13,889 bases of DNA from Theionarchaea archaeon (GTDB lineage Archaea; Methanobacteriota_B; Thermococci; Methanofastidiosales; SZ-28-30). Where the stretch lies: assembly GCA_018992685.1 (NCBI GenBank), contig JACVGT010000033.1:1-13889 (forward strand), in the 5' to 3' direction. This document shows positions 6,452 through 13,889 of the stretch, in pieces. The position numbers and the translations under genes are program-made. Positions within the stretch are counted from its first letter, which is position 1, and each line of letters begins with the position of its first letter. The notes under the pieces were generated by a model. It ran no database searches, was not told where the DNA came from, and saw only the letters and a list, made by a program, of their open reading frames with translations.

Positions 6452-7780
6452 ATGATTCTCCAGTTTTACAAGGGGACTATCCAGATTCAGGGAGACTACC
6501 ACCTTCCCAATACTGCGTGGGATGAGAGATCAAGGACATACCGGGCTCAGGCCTTGTACTACAGAGAGATTACCACTTATCTTAAGCAATCAGCTATTGA
6601 GTACATCGATTCTGTTTTAGATCTGGTTCCCTGTCCTGAGCTGGCATTCTCAGTGGAGTTGCGGGATTACCAGCAGGAAGCGTTGTCAAGGTGGCTGAAA
6701 GATAAGAGAGGAGTCATCATACTCCCTACTGGTGCTGGGAAGACATATGCTGCCCTCAAGGCTATGGAAGCTGCAAATTGTGCCACATTAATTGTTGTCC
6801 CTACGCTGGATCTTGTTGATCAGTGGAAAGAGACTATTACACGTGTATCTTCAGAAGATGTGGAAGTGGGAGAGTATACGGGACGAACAAAGACATTGAA
6901 GGCCATAACTGTCACCACGTATGATTCTGCCTACATCAATATTGATCATCTGGGAAACAGGTTCAGACTAGTCGTATTTGATGAGGTTCACCACCTTCCC
7001 TCAGAAGGGTACCGGCACATTGCAGAGTTGTGTGCAGCCCCCTATCGCCTTGGATTGACTGCCACCTATGAGAGGGAGGACGGCCAGCATTATATGCTGC
7101 CCCGTCTTGTAGGAGGGAAGGTTTATGAAGTACATCCCCACCAGCTGGCAGGAACTCACCTATCTGAATTTGAGATACGGAAAATTAAGGTGGATATGTC
7201 GCCCGAAGAGCAGGAAAAATACGCTGAAAATATTACGATATTCAGGAACTACCTTCAGGCCAGTCATATCCGGATGAGAACCCCGGAAGATTTTCAGAAA
7301 GTGGTGTACAGGAGTGGGTATGATCCCCGTGCATGGCGGGCAGTGAAGGCTCGAAATGAAGCCAGAAGAATCGCTTATAACTCTCAATCAAAACTAGAGA
7401 GGCTGCAGGAATTGCTGGAGAGACACAGAACTGATAGAATCATTATCTTCACACGGTATAACGATCTGGTGTACCATATTTCAAAAGAGTTCTTTATCCC
7501 TTGTATAACCCATAAGACGGAAAAGAATGAACGGAAAGAGATTTTGAACAAATTTAAGAAAGGGAAGTATACAGTCATTGTAAGTTCACAGGTTCTGGAT
7601 GAGGGAATTGATGTCCCTGAAGCAAGTGTAGGTATCATCCTGAGTGGGACAGGAAGTGTCAGAGAATACACGCAGCGGCTGGGCAGGATTCTGCGACCGA
7701 CAGACAAGAAAGCTATCCTGTACGAGGTGATCTCACGAGGCACTGCAGAGATCCAGACGTCTGCCAGGAGGTCACGATAG
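6452..7780 (+). CDS. XPB-family DNA repair helicase (superfamily 2)
   Basis: The 442-residue protein is an archaeal XPB-type ATP-dependent DNA helicase, thought to act in DNA repair with the Bax1 nuclease. After an amino-terminal domain of about 65 residues, helicase motifs appear in order: R-D-Y-Q-Q-E-A (71-77), Walker A LPTGAGKT (91-98), TLDLVDQW (118-125), DEVH (177-180), LTAT (202-205), IIIFTRYN (330-337), DEGIDVPE (383-390) and QRLGRILRP (408-416). The sequence RED at 208-210, right after LTAT, matches the RED motif diagnostic of XPB. The insertion at about 240-300 fits the thumb domain. The length matches short archaeal XPBs, which lack the eukaryotic extensions. The bax1 gene follows after 12 bases, a conserved archaeal pairing. 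Confidence 0.95.
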   Translation: MILQFYKGTIQIQGDYHLPNTAWDERSRTYRAQALYYREITTYLKQSAIEYIDSVLDLVPCPELAFSVELRDYQQEALSRWLKDKRGVIILPTGAGKTYAALKAMEAANCATLIVVPTLDLVDQWKETITRVSSEDVEVGEYTGRTKTLKAITVTTYDSAYINIDHLGNRFRLVVFDEVHHLPSEGYRHIAELCAAPYRLGLTATYEREDGQHYMLPRLVGGKVYEVHPHQLAGTHLSEFEIRKIKVDMSPEEQEKYAENITIFRNYLQASHIRMRTPEDFQKVVYRSGYDPRAWRAVKARNEARRIAYNSQSKLERLQELLERHRTDRIIIFTRYNDLVYHISKEFFIPCITHKTEKNERKEILNKFKKGKYTVIVSSQVLDEGIDVPEASVGIILSGTGSVREYTQRLGRILRPTDKKAILYEVISRGTAEIQTSARRSR

Positions 7781-7783
7781 TCG

Positions 7784-7791
7784 GGTGGGAG
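7784..7791 (+). promoter_or_regulatory. Ribosome-binding site of bax1
   Basis: GGTGGGAG immediately precedes the ATG at 7793 with one base between. It is a poor match and close spacing, so coupling to termination of the helicase 12 bases earlier is probably as important. Confidence 0.35.
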
Positions 7792-7792
7792 C

Positions 7793-9304
7793 ATGTTTTC
7801 CAAGGATTTACTTGTCACCAGAAAGCGGAAACCGTATATAACTCCCGTGTATCTTCATCCTGACGAGTTACTGCTGGCAACCAGGATAATCTCCCTCTAC
7901 AGAGAAGGAAAGACCAAAGGAGAAATTGATGAGGAGACATCCTCTCTGGAAACCCACAGCAACTTCCGGGTGGTGAGAGGGCTGTCGGAGCTCATGCGGA
8001 GGCGAACCACCTTTAGCTCATTGTATGCGGCAGATCCCAGGGCAGTACGCACCTTCTTGTATGAGAGAGGGATCACAACCAACAGAAAGGAACGATCTCT
8101 CGCACTGGAAGAAGCTGCCCTCAAGTTCTCGGTCTCGATGGAGGACATAGAAAGCAGTTTCTGGGCAGATCGGGAGGAATTTCATAGGGTATCAGCTGTT
8201 GAGGACATTCCTGCTGGTGACCTGATTACGTCTTACAACCTTTCCCTGACCCAAACTCTCCTATTTGATGCCATATCTCTGCAGTTTTCATCCTCGGGGA
8301 ACTATCAGAACATCTTCAGGATGATCAAGTACCTGGGGTTAATGTACGAGGTGGATTCAGAACAGGACCCCTTTGTTGTCACGGTAACTGGTCCTGCCTC
8401 TCTGTTCAGGAAAACTAAGAAATATGGAACTGCTCTGGCTAAATTGCTCCCTCATATTATGAGAGCACCTTCATGGAAGATCAGAGCCCAGATAGAGACC
8501 ACTGTAGCAGGAGAACCCCGGATTTACATATTTGAGCTTTCAGATAGCAAGCAGAAGTTGTTTCCTGATACTCTGGAACTGGTTGAACACTTTGATAGCG
8601 CTGTGGAAGAAGACTTCTTGAAACGGTTTTCTTCTTTGAGGAAAGACTGGGACATCAAGAGGGAGCCCACCATCCTGCAAACGGGGGCTACGGTGATGAT
8701 TCCTGACTTCAGTGTGGAAAGGAGGGGAAAGAAGTGTTATGTAGAGATCGTGGGCTTCTGGACACCAGAATACCTGGAAAAGAAGACTGAGAAGGTGAAA
8801 GCACTAGAGGAGGAGATTATTCTCTGTGTTAGTAAGGAACTGCAGTGCGCAAAGAAGGATTTTCAGAAGGAAAATGTCAATGTAGTCTTCTATGATAAAC
8901 AGGTCCCCATGAAACCGATTTTGGACAAGATCAGATGCATTGAAGAGGAACAGATGAGAGAAGAGGGGGAAAGGGTTTCAGAAGGAAAGATTGAATTAAC
9001 TGGTGAGATTGTTTCTCTGGAGGACATTGCCCGCTCTCAGAACGTGGGAATAGAGGCAGTAAAACGTGTCCTGGAAAACAGTGAAGAAGGAGAAGTAGTG
9101 GGAGATATGTTTGTGAAAAAGAGTGTACTGGAGAGCCTCAAAGTGAAAGTGGCAACTCTGGATGATATGCGGCTGCCATCCGTTAGAGAAGTTCTGAAAG
9201 AGTACAACCTGGATGAAAAAGTCTTGAAAGCCTTGGGCTACGATATTGAATGGAAAACCCTCGACATGAATCAGGCTGTGGTGAAAAAGGCTGCATCTTC
9301 ATGA
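7793..9304 (+). CDS. bax1: Bax1 (DUF790) nuclease partner of XPB
   Basis: The 503-residue protein begins MFSKDLLVTRKRKPYITPVY, a typical DUF790/Bax1 start. Bax1 proteins bind archaeal XPB and act as structure-specific DNA endonucleases; the pair is viewed as a counterpart of XPB-XPG in nucleotide excision repair. The likely PD-(D/E)xK-type active site is PDF (304-306) followed by CYVEIVGFWTPEYLEKK (315-331), with D305, E318 and a downstream lysine as candidate catalytic residues. The amino half is helical and probably the XPB-binding part. Residues about 400-450 read like a small winged-helix segment, with V-S-L-E-D-I-A-R-S-Q-N-V (407-418). A charged stretch at 383-397 precedes it. The operon position right after the helicase is strong support. 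Confidence 0.92.
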   Translation: MFSKDLLVTRKRKPYITPVYLHPDELLLATRIISLYREGKTKGEIDEETSSLETHSNFRVVRGLSELMRRRTTFSSLYAADPRAVRTFLYERGITTNRKERSLALEEAALKFSVSMEDIESSFWADREEFHRVSAVEDIPAGDLITSYNLSLTQTLLFDAISLQFSSSGNYQNIFRMIKYLGLMYEVDSEQDPFVVTVTGPASLFRKTKKYGTALAKLLPHIMRAPSWKIRAQIETTVAGEPRIYIFELSDSKQKLFPDTLELVEHFDSAVEEDFLKRFSSLRKDWDIKREPTILQTGATVMIPDFSVERRGKKCYVEIVGFWTPEYLEKKTEKVKALEEEIILCVSKELQCAKKDFQKENVNVVFYDKQVPMKPILDKIRCIEEEQMREEGERVSEGKIELTGEIVSLEDIARSQNVGIEAVKRVLENSEEGEVVGDMFVKKSVLESLKVKVATLDDMRLPSVREVLKEYNLDEKVLKALGYDIEWKTLDMNQAVVKKAASS

Positions 9305-9387
9305 GGGTTATGCAATGCAGTTCACGGAGCATTCAGTACGTGAGAGAACTTGGCATCCGTGTGGGAGGAGCGATCATGGTACTGTGA
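9301..9387 (+). CDS. Possible 28-residue ORF coupled to bax1
   Basis: The ATG at 9301 overlaps the bax1 stop in an ATGA arrangement and opens 28 codons to a TGA at 9385. The product starts M-R-V-M-Q-C-S and contains SIQYVRELGIRVGGAIMVL, which looks more like a folded-protein fragment than random sequence. I do not recognise it. It may be a real small protein, the truncated start of a lost operon gene, or chance. The ATGA overlap is the only positive signal. Confidence 0.25.
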   Translation: MRVMQCSSRSIQYVRELGIRVGGAIMVL

Positions 9388-9393
9388 ACAACA

Positions 9394-9401
9394 TTTTATA
9401 T
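9394..9401 (+). promoter_or_regulatory. TATA box for leaderless rtcA
   Basis: TTTTATAT is centred about 25 bases before the ATG at 9422, with an ACAACA stretch just before it. No Shine-Dalgarno match lies between box and ATG, so a leaderless mRNA separate from the XPB-Bax1 transcript is likely. Confidence 0.6.
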
Positions 9402-9421
9402 GTCAATGAAGTTGTCAATGC

Positions 9422-10456
9422 ATGCTTGAAATTGATGGTAGCCATGGTGAAGGTGGAGGACAGATTCTCAGGACTGCTGTGGCTTTATCTGCTGTCACAG
9501 GAATCCCCTGCAGGATTACTAACATCAGAGCAAACCGTCCCAGTCCTGGATTGAAACCCCAGCACTTGATGGGGATAAAGGCAGCTGCAGAGATATGTAG
9601 CGCTGACACAAAAGGGGTTCACAGTGGATCAACATGGATAGAATTCATTCCTCATGATATTTCAGGTGGTGAGTACACCATCGAGATCGGGACTGCTGGA
9701 TCCATAACGTTGATCCTGCAGGTCTTGACCCCTATCTGTCTCTTTTCAAATGAGCCTGTCAAATTAACTATCACAGGAGGAACAGATGTGAAGTGGAGCC
9801 CTTCTATGGCTTATTTTGAGAAGGTATTCTGCAGTATCCTGGAAAAAATGAATGCTCATGTTCAAGTGAATGTGAATAAGTATGGGTTCTATCCAAAAGG
9901 AGGAGGCAGGGTTACAGCAGTAATTCATCCCTGGAGTCAGAAGAGTGGATTGAATCTCACAGAGAGAGGTCCAGTGAAGACTCTTGAGGTGGTAAGTATT
10001 GCTTCCTCTTTCCTAGAGAATGCCAGAGTAGCAGAACGGCAGTACGAGGCATTCGAAAAGGGAGTTTCCGGTCATGTTGTGGGGAATGCCAGGTATGTAG
10101 ATACACTGAACCCTGGTTCATCACTCTGTGGAGTGGCTTTTTGTGAATATTCTGTACTGGGAGCAGATTCTCTGGGAGAAAGGGGAAAACCTGCAGAGAC
10201 GGTGGGTAGAGAGGTAGCAGGGTTCTTGCAAGAGGAAATTGACTCAAAAGCTGCTCTTGATGTTCACATGGGAGATCAGATTGTTCCATATCTGGCCCTG
10301 GCAGGAGGAAAGGTTACCGTATCTCAGATCAGTAACCACACCAGAACCAGTATCTGGGTCTGCCAGCAGTTTGTAGACACCAGATTTACCATAGAAGAAA
10401 CCAAAGTAACTGCAGTGAGGGAAGGTGGACAAGGTTCGAATTTCTCGGGACACTAG
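9422..10456 (+). CDS. rtcA: RNA 3'-terminal phosphate cyclase
   Basis: The 344-residue protein belongs to the RtcA family, which converts an RNA 3'-phosphate to a 2',3'-cyclic phosphate with ATP through an enzyme-AMP intermediate. The start M-L-E-I-D-G-S-H-G-E-G-G-G-Q-I-L-R-T is the family's signature opening, so 9422 is the natural start. RANRPSPGLKPQH (36-48), EIGTAGSITLILQ (88-100), FYPKGGGRV (156-164) and the substrate-loop region around 115-135 are all typical. ISNHTRTSIWV (303-313) contains H306, which matches the adenylated catalytic histidine. Length is normal. It appears monocistronic, ending in a T-rich stretch. RNA repair or processing is the likely role; no RtcB gene is present in the window. 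Confidence 0.95.
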   Translation: MLEIDGSHGEGGGQILRTAVALSAVTGIPCRITNIRANRPSPGLKPQHLMGIKAAAEICSADTKGVHSGSTWIEFIPHDISGGEYTIEIGTAGSITLILQVLTPICLFSNEPVKLTITGGTDVKWSPSMAYFEKVFCSILEKMNAHVQVNVNKYGFYPKGGGRVTAVIHPWSQKSGLNLTERGPVKTLEVVSIASSFLENARVAERQYEAFEKGVSGHVVGNARYVDTLNPGSSLCGVAFCEYSVLGADSLGERGKPAETVGREVAGFLQEEIDSKAALDVHMGDQIVPYLALAGGKVTVSQISNHTRTSIWVCQQFVDTRFTIEETKVTAVREGGQGSNFSGH

Positions 10457-10469
10457 CCTTTTTCTTTCC
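10457..10469 (+). terminator. T-rich terminator after rtcA
   Basis: CCTTTTTCTTTCC starts directly after the rtcA stop codon. Pyrimidine tracts with runs of T are the usual archaeal intrinsic terminators; no hairpin is needed or seen. Confidence 0.45.
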
Positions 10470-10543
10470 ATCTAGTTACCCTGAGAGCGTGGCGAAGCGC
10501 ATTAATGGAAAGGTACTTAAGGAGGTTCTACGTTAGTAACAAC

Positions 10544-10587
10544 TACTACCATATATAGTATGTATGAGGTAGCAGAACAGTGAGGAG
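10544..10587 (+). promoter_or_regulatory. TATA box and ribosome site for the DUF885 gene
   Basis: ATATATA at 10551-10557 is a strong TATA element; transcription should start near 10580. GAGGAG at 10582-10587 lies eight bases before the ATG at 10596, giving a short leader. The TATA is flanked by an inverted repeat, TACTA (10544-10548) and TAGTA (10556-10560), and a looser CTACC/GGTAG pair at 10546-10550 and 10568-10572, which could be an operator. The remainder of the gap, 10470-10543, shows nothing recognisable. Confidence 0.5.
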
Positions 10588-10595
10588 ATGCAGCC

Positions 10596-12500
10596 ATGAA
10601 AACCGTTCCAACCCATGGTAATAGAAAAAGATTGGTCTCCAGAACCCTTGTTCATAAGATTGCCGCATGCATTTCAATATTCATGTTAACGGGATGTATT
10701 GGGCAGGGTACGAACCCAGCTCCTGAACAGGTGTCTTCCGTGGCTGACATTGTAGCTCAATTGGAAGGGCTGCCTATCGATGAGTTCTTTGAGGAATCCT
10801 TCCGGTACCTGCAGCTGAGAGATCCTGATACACTCATCTACAACGGACTCGCCGACGAGTATGGTGTTGAGGGGTATGACCAATTCACCACTTTATCAGA
10901 CTCCTACATCCGCGAGACCCAGCAGCTGGAGTCGGGTATTTTGGGCCTGCTGCGGGGTTACGACCGCAGCTCTCTATCTTCTGAACAGAAACTATCCTAC
11001 GACATTTATGAATGGTATCTCGACGACCTGGTGCGCGGACACGAGTTTATGTACTGCGGGTATCCCATCAATTCTATGGGCCTGTGGGATACACAGTACT
11101 GGCTCGTTTATTCTCTGTTCGACTCTCTACCCATGAACAGTTTGCAGGACGCCAGAACCTATGTCACACGGTTGTCTCAAATAGACACCTGGATGGAACA
11201 GCTGCTGGAACAGTTGACTTTGCGAGAGCAAGCGGGAGTTATTCCGCCGAAGTTCTTGGTGCAGAGGTCTATTAGTCTCGTTGATATCTGTATTCAAGAA
11301 CGGGAAGATGGCGCATTTGATGCGGAGGCTACCTACCTGTACACTTCTTTTCGCGAGAAGCTTGAAAAAATTAATATCACTGACGAGCAGGAATACGCAC
11401 TGCTCTATACTGCTTTGGCTGAAATCGAGCAGGTTTTCATCCCGGCTTTCATTGAGTTGAGGGACTATCTTATTTATCTGGAAAGTATTGCAAGTGATGC
11501 ACCTGGCGTGGGCACGTTACCAGGAGGCGAGGCGTACTACACCTACATTTTGCGTTACTGGACTGGCACAGATTACAGCCCAGATCAAATCCATGAACTG
11601 GGGCTGGTCGAGGTGACGCGCGTTCAGGAAGAGATGCGCGCAGTTGCCGTCGAAATGGGCTACCCAGAAGATGTGAGTATGGCTGAACTGGATCAACTCT
11701 TTTCTACAGACACTGATTATCTTCACGGGGAAGCCTTGAAGACGGAATATGAGAGGCTCATCGCAGAAGCTGATGAAGCCATGGAAGACTATTTTGACTT
11801 GCGCCCGAAAGCGAAGGTGATCGTTACCTACGATCCCGAGGCCCCGCCTGCCTACTACCAGGAACCACCTAGAGATGGCTCAGGCCCTGGCCAGATGGTT
11901 GCTAACCTGGCCAACTCGGCACAATTCATTTTCTACAACCCCACTGTTTTGGTCCATCATGAAACCATCCCGGGGCATCATGTACAGATTGCCCTCGCCT
12001 CGGAATTGGACCTGCCCACCAGCTTCAGAAGAGACATCATTTATAATTTTTACAGGCAGCAGGTGCCCTTTGAGGCATATACTGAGGGCTGGGCTTTATA
12101 TGCTGAAGGGCTGGCCTCGGAAATGGGACTCTACAGGAATGACTCCCTGGGTAACCTGGGGCGGCTGAGGCTCCGTCTCCATCGTACTGCCCGCCTGGTA
12201 GTTGACACGGGTATCCACGCCAAAGGATGGACTGTCAGCCAAGCTATTGACTACCTTGAGGAGGCAACAGGTTCACAGTACAGCCAAAGCCGACTAGCGC
12301 AGATCATTGCTATACCTGGACAGGCCTGCGGGTACAATATTGGCATGCTCAAAATCCTGGAGTTGCGCCAGCGAGCAATGGATCAACTTGGTGACAAGTT
12401 TGACATTAAGGAATTCCACAACATGATCTTAGGCCATGGTCCAATGCCTATGCAGATCTTGGAGCAGGTTGCAAATGACTGGATCGAAGCGAATAAGTGA
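10596..12500 (+). CDS. DUF885 family metallopeptidase-like lipoprotein
   Basis: The 634-residue protein is an exported DUF885-family protein, a gluzincin-like group of predicted zinc peptidases. Residues 1-33 are a lipoprotein signal peptide: basic start, hydrophobic core I-A-A-C-I-S-I-F-M, and lipobox LTGC with C34 as the anchored cysteine. A helical scaffold follows. The zinc motif is H-E-T-I-P-G-H (455-461), and the third ligand is expected at E497 in EAYTEGWALYAEGLA (493-507). Both are hallmark motifs of the family. N-A-Q-F-I-F-Y-N-P just before the zinc motif and a Gly/Pro/Gln-rich segment near 590 also fit. Length is usual for the family. It is a stand-alone gene with its own promoter. 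DUF885 proteins are widespread in bacteria, so acquisition by transfer is possible but unproven. The peptide substrate is unknown. Confidence 0.88.
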   Translation: MKTVPTHGNRKRLVSRTLVHKIAACISIFMLTGCIGQGTNPAPEQVSSVADIVAQLEGLPIDEFFEESFRYLQLRDPDTLIYNGLADEYGVEGYDQFTTLSDSYIRETQQLESGILGLLRGYDRSSLSSEQKLSYDIYEWYLDDLVRGHEFMYCGYPINSMGLWDTQYWLVYSLFDSLPMNSLQDARTYVTRLSQIDTWMEQLLEQLTLREQAGVIPPKFLVQRSISLVDICIQEREDGAFDAEATYLYTSFREKLEKINITDEQEYALLYTALAEIEQVFIPAFIELRDYLIYLESIASDAPGVGTLPGGEAYYTYILRYWTGTDYSPDQIHELGLVEVTRVQEEMRAVAVEMGYPEDVSMAELDQLFSTDTDYLHGEALKTEYERLIAEADEAMEDYFDLRPKAKVIVTYDPEAPPAYYQEPPRDGSGPGQMVANLANSAQFIFYNPTVLVHHETIPGHHVQIALASELDLPTSFRRDIIYNFYRQQVPFEAYTEGWALYAEGLASEMGLYRNDSLGNLGRLRLRLHRTARLVVDTGIHAKGWTVSQAIDYLEEATGSQYSQSRLAQIIAIPGQACGYNIGMLKILELRQRAMDQLGDKFDIKEFHNMILGHGPMPMQILEQVANDWIEANK

Positions 12501-12566
12501 ACAGGATTCCACAAATAAGATAATGGTGGTCAGCTATTTTGACTCCTTCGACAATCTGAACAAGGA

Positions 12567-12574
12567 TTTTTCTT
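12567..12574 (+). terminator. Possible T-rich terminator after the DUF885 gene
   Basis: TTTTTCTT lies 66 bases beyond the DUF885 stop and before the promoter of the next gene. It is a weak candidate on T content alone. Confidence 0.25.
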
Positions 12575-12612
12575 GATGGAGGTACCTTTGTTACATCAGA
12601 ATGTTTCAAAAT

Positions 12613-12632
12613 CTATTTATCAACCAAGGTGG
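12613..12632 (+). promoter_or_regulatory. TATA box and possible ribosome site for the serine hydrolase
   Basis: CTATTTAT at 12613-12620 is centred about 26 bases before the ATG at 12643, which would give a leaderless mRNA starting there. AGGTGG at 12627-12632 could serve as a ribosome site only if transcription begins further upstream. An in-frame ATG at 12601 would add 14 residues but precedes the TATA box and is not preferred. Confidence 0.45.
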
Positions 12633-12642
12633 ATCACCCAGT

Positions 12643-13889
12643 ATGAACCGAGGTATAGTTGTGATACTTCCTCTCATGGTTTCTCTGTGTATTACACAGG
12701 GAAATCCCCCTATTGTAGAGGAATCCGCCGCATCAGGGTATGACTTTACTCTTCTTGATAGGTACCTAGCCCGGAAGGCATCAGAACATCACGGAATGGC
12801 TCTCATACTGGTTCGAGATGGGAACATCATTTATGACAAGGGATTTGCAGGAGTCACCAGCGACACGGTGATGCCCATTGCTTCAGCTTCCAAGTGGTTA
12901 TCTGCAGGTGTTATCATGGCGCTGGTGGATGAGGGGATGCTTTCATTGGATGACAGAGCATCAGACTACCTTCCGAAGTACACAGGTAACCATGGAGAGA
13001 TGACTGTGAGGCAGTTATTTTCTCATACATCGGGCTTACCTGGTCACTATTCCAGCACAGGGATTCCGGGTTCTGATGACATTTTGGGAAACAGGTCCAT
13101 TACGCTGGCGGAAAGCGTTGATATGATTGCTCAGGTCGAATTATTGGCAGATCCTGGCACCCAACTTTACTATGGTGGATTGTCTATGCAGGTGGCCGGG
13201 AGAATTGCTGAAGTGGCCAGCGGTGAAGACTGGTTTGATCTCTTTGAAGAAAAGATTGCATATCCATTAGACATGAATGAAACTGATTTTGATGGACTGG
13301 GACCTACCAGGAACCCCCGGATTGCGGGGAGTATTCAGACCTCAGCGCATCAATACGCCAGATTCCTGCAGATGTTGCTGGCAGAGGGGAGATACAATGG
13401 TCATCAGGTTCTCTCCTCAGATGCAGTACATGAGATGTTAAAGGATCAGACGTTTGGTGTCCCCATTGTGTACAGTCCATGGCAGCAGTACAAACATCCG
13501 CCGCCTGTGGCTCAAGAGGTCCGATATGGGATTGGCTGCTGGCGTGAGGTCATTGATGAAACAGGCGCCATTAAAGAAGCAAGTTCGCAAGGCGCATTTG
13601 GGTTCTCACCGTGGATTGACGTGGATCGAAACCTTGCAGGTGTCTTAGCCGTCAAGAGCCGCCTGACAGGTGTGATGCCTCTATATCTGGAAATGAAAGA
13701 GATAATTCGAGAGATTGTCGATACGGCAGATGCAAAGCAATCATCTGGCCAAGGCAGCAGCCCTGACATTCAGAGGGACTTTAATGAGTTGCATGAGGTT
13801 GACACTGGTCCATCCACAGCAGAAATGATTGAGAATACTGTTGTGTGCGATGAAGCCAGAGAAGAACTCCGGCTGCACACAACCCACTC
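12643..13889 (+). CDS. Exported serine hydrolase of the beta-lactamase/PBP-like fold (partial, runs off the window)
   Basis: The frame stays open for 415 complete codons to the window edge. Residues 1-20 form a short signal peptide (G-I-V-V-I-L-P-L-M-V-S-L-C). The catalytic SxxK motif is SASK at 81-84, with S81 as nucleophile. F-S-H-T-S-G-L (126-132) is the conserved turn of the class C/esterase/DD-peptidase group. The usual YxN position appears as Y177-G-G after PGTQLYY (170-176), and the KTG or HxG strand position appears to be S-Q-G (315-317). Members include esterases, D-aminopeptidases and DD-peptidases; an esterase or peptidase is likelier than a resistance lactamase, but the substrate is unknown. 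After about residue 350 a polar tail continues, so there may be a further domain beyond the window. Confidence 0.85.
   Translation, partial: MNRGIVVILPLMVSLCITQGNPPIVEESAASGYDFTLLDRYLARKASEHHGMALILVRDGNIIYDKGFAGVTSDTVMPIASASKWLSAGVIMALVDEGMLSLDDRASDYLPKYTGNHGEMTVRQLFSHTSGLPGHYSSTGIPGSDDILGNRSITLAESVDMIAQVELLADPGTQLYYGGLSMQVAGRIAEVASGEDWFDLFEEKIAYPLDMNETDFDGLGPTRNPRIAGSIQTSAHQYARFLQMLLAEGRYNGHQVLSSDAVHEMLKDQTFGVPIVYSPWQQYKHPPPVAQEVRYGIGCWREVIDETGAIKEASSQGAFGFSPWIDVDRNLAGVLAVKSRLTGVMPLYLEMKEIIREIVDTADAKQSSGQGSSPDIQRDFNELHEVDTGPSTAEMIENTVVCDEAREELRLHTTH

Noticed and set aside
6201-6452. Minus-strand 83-codon ORF with a hydrophobic start, between the CHAT receptor and the helicase
   Set aside because: It starts at TTG with no ribosome site, overlaps the XPB promoter, ends without any recognisable domain, and every other gene here is on the + strand.
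9315-9554. 79-codon + strand ORF across the rtcA start
   Set aside because: It is out of frame with rtcA, whose family signature begins at 9422, and it has no recognisable motif of its own.
12601-12642. Earlier in-frame ATG for the serine hydrolase
   Set aside because: It lies before the TATA box and would put polar residues ahead of a good signal peptide; 12643 fits better.
1-13889. CRISPR arrays, tRNA or rRNA genes and origin-like repeat clusters
   Set aside because: I saw no regularly spaced repeats, cloverleaf-compatible segments or rRNA-like sequence. The only regular DNA repeats are the insertion-sequence pair at 90-135.

Overview
The window looks like part of an archaeal chromosome, probably euryarchaeal in the broad sense. 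The core genes are archaeal or archaeal-type: a TruD-family tRNA pseudouridine synthase, the XPB helicase paired with the Bax1 (DUF790) nuclease, and an RtcA-family RNA 3'-phosphate cyclase. Several transcription units have a TATA-like box about 22 to 28 bases before the ATG and no Shine-Dalgarno sequence, as in leaderless archaeal mRNAs. Genes inside operons instead carry GGAGG-like sites. Lineage cannot be fixed more precisely from the sequence alone. All recognised genes lie on the + strand.

Layout: (a) 1-143 is the right end of an insertion sequence, with the last 25 codons of a DDE transposase and two imperfect 21-base repeats. (b) 190-2336 is a tightly overlapping operon: HAD-family hydrolase, a small NfeD-like membrane protein, and TruD with a TTG start. 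(c) 2417-6187 is one very large gene with its own leaderless promoter. It encodes a predicted membrane receptor with an exported double beta-propeller (WD-like repeats, then seven calcium-binding FG-GAP-type repeats), a juxtamembrane TPR, three membrane helices and a cytoplasmic CHAT (caspase-like) protease domain with a visible His/Cys dyad. (d) 6188-6451 is a gap with a possible gene remnant. (e) 6452-9304 is the XPB-Bax1 helicase/nuclease pair, possibly followed by a 28-codon ATGA-coupled ORF. (f) 9422-10456 is rtcA with its own leaderless promoter. (g) 10596-12500 is a DUF885 metallopeptidase lipoprotein. (h) 12643 to the window edge is an exported serine hydrolase of the beta-lactamase/penicillin-binding-protein-like fold, cut by the edge.

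Functionally, the left half and rtcA are RNA housekeeping and general metabolism, and XPB-Bax1 is DNA repair. The last two genes are exported hydrolases acting at the cell surface. The most unusual gene is the 1256-residue CHAT receptor. Its predicted topology, a large outside sensor and an inside protease, suggests outside-in proteolytic signalling or an envelope-stress or death response. No obvious substrate gene is adjacent.
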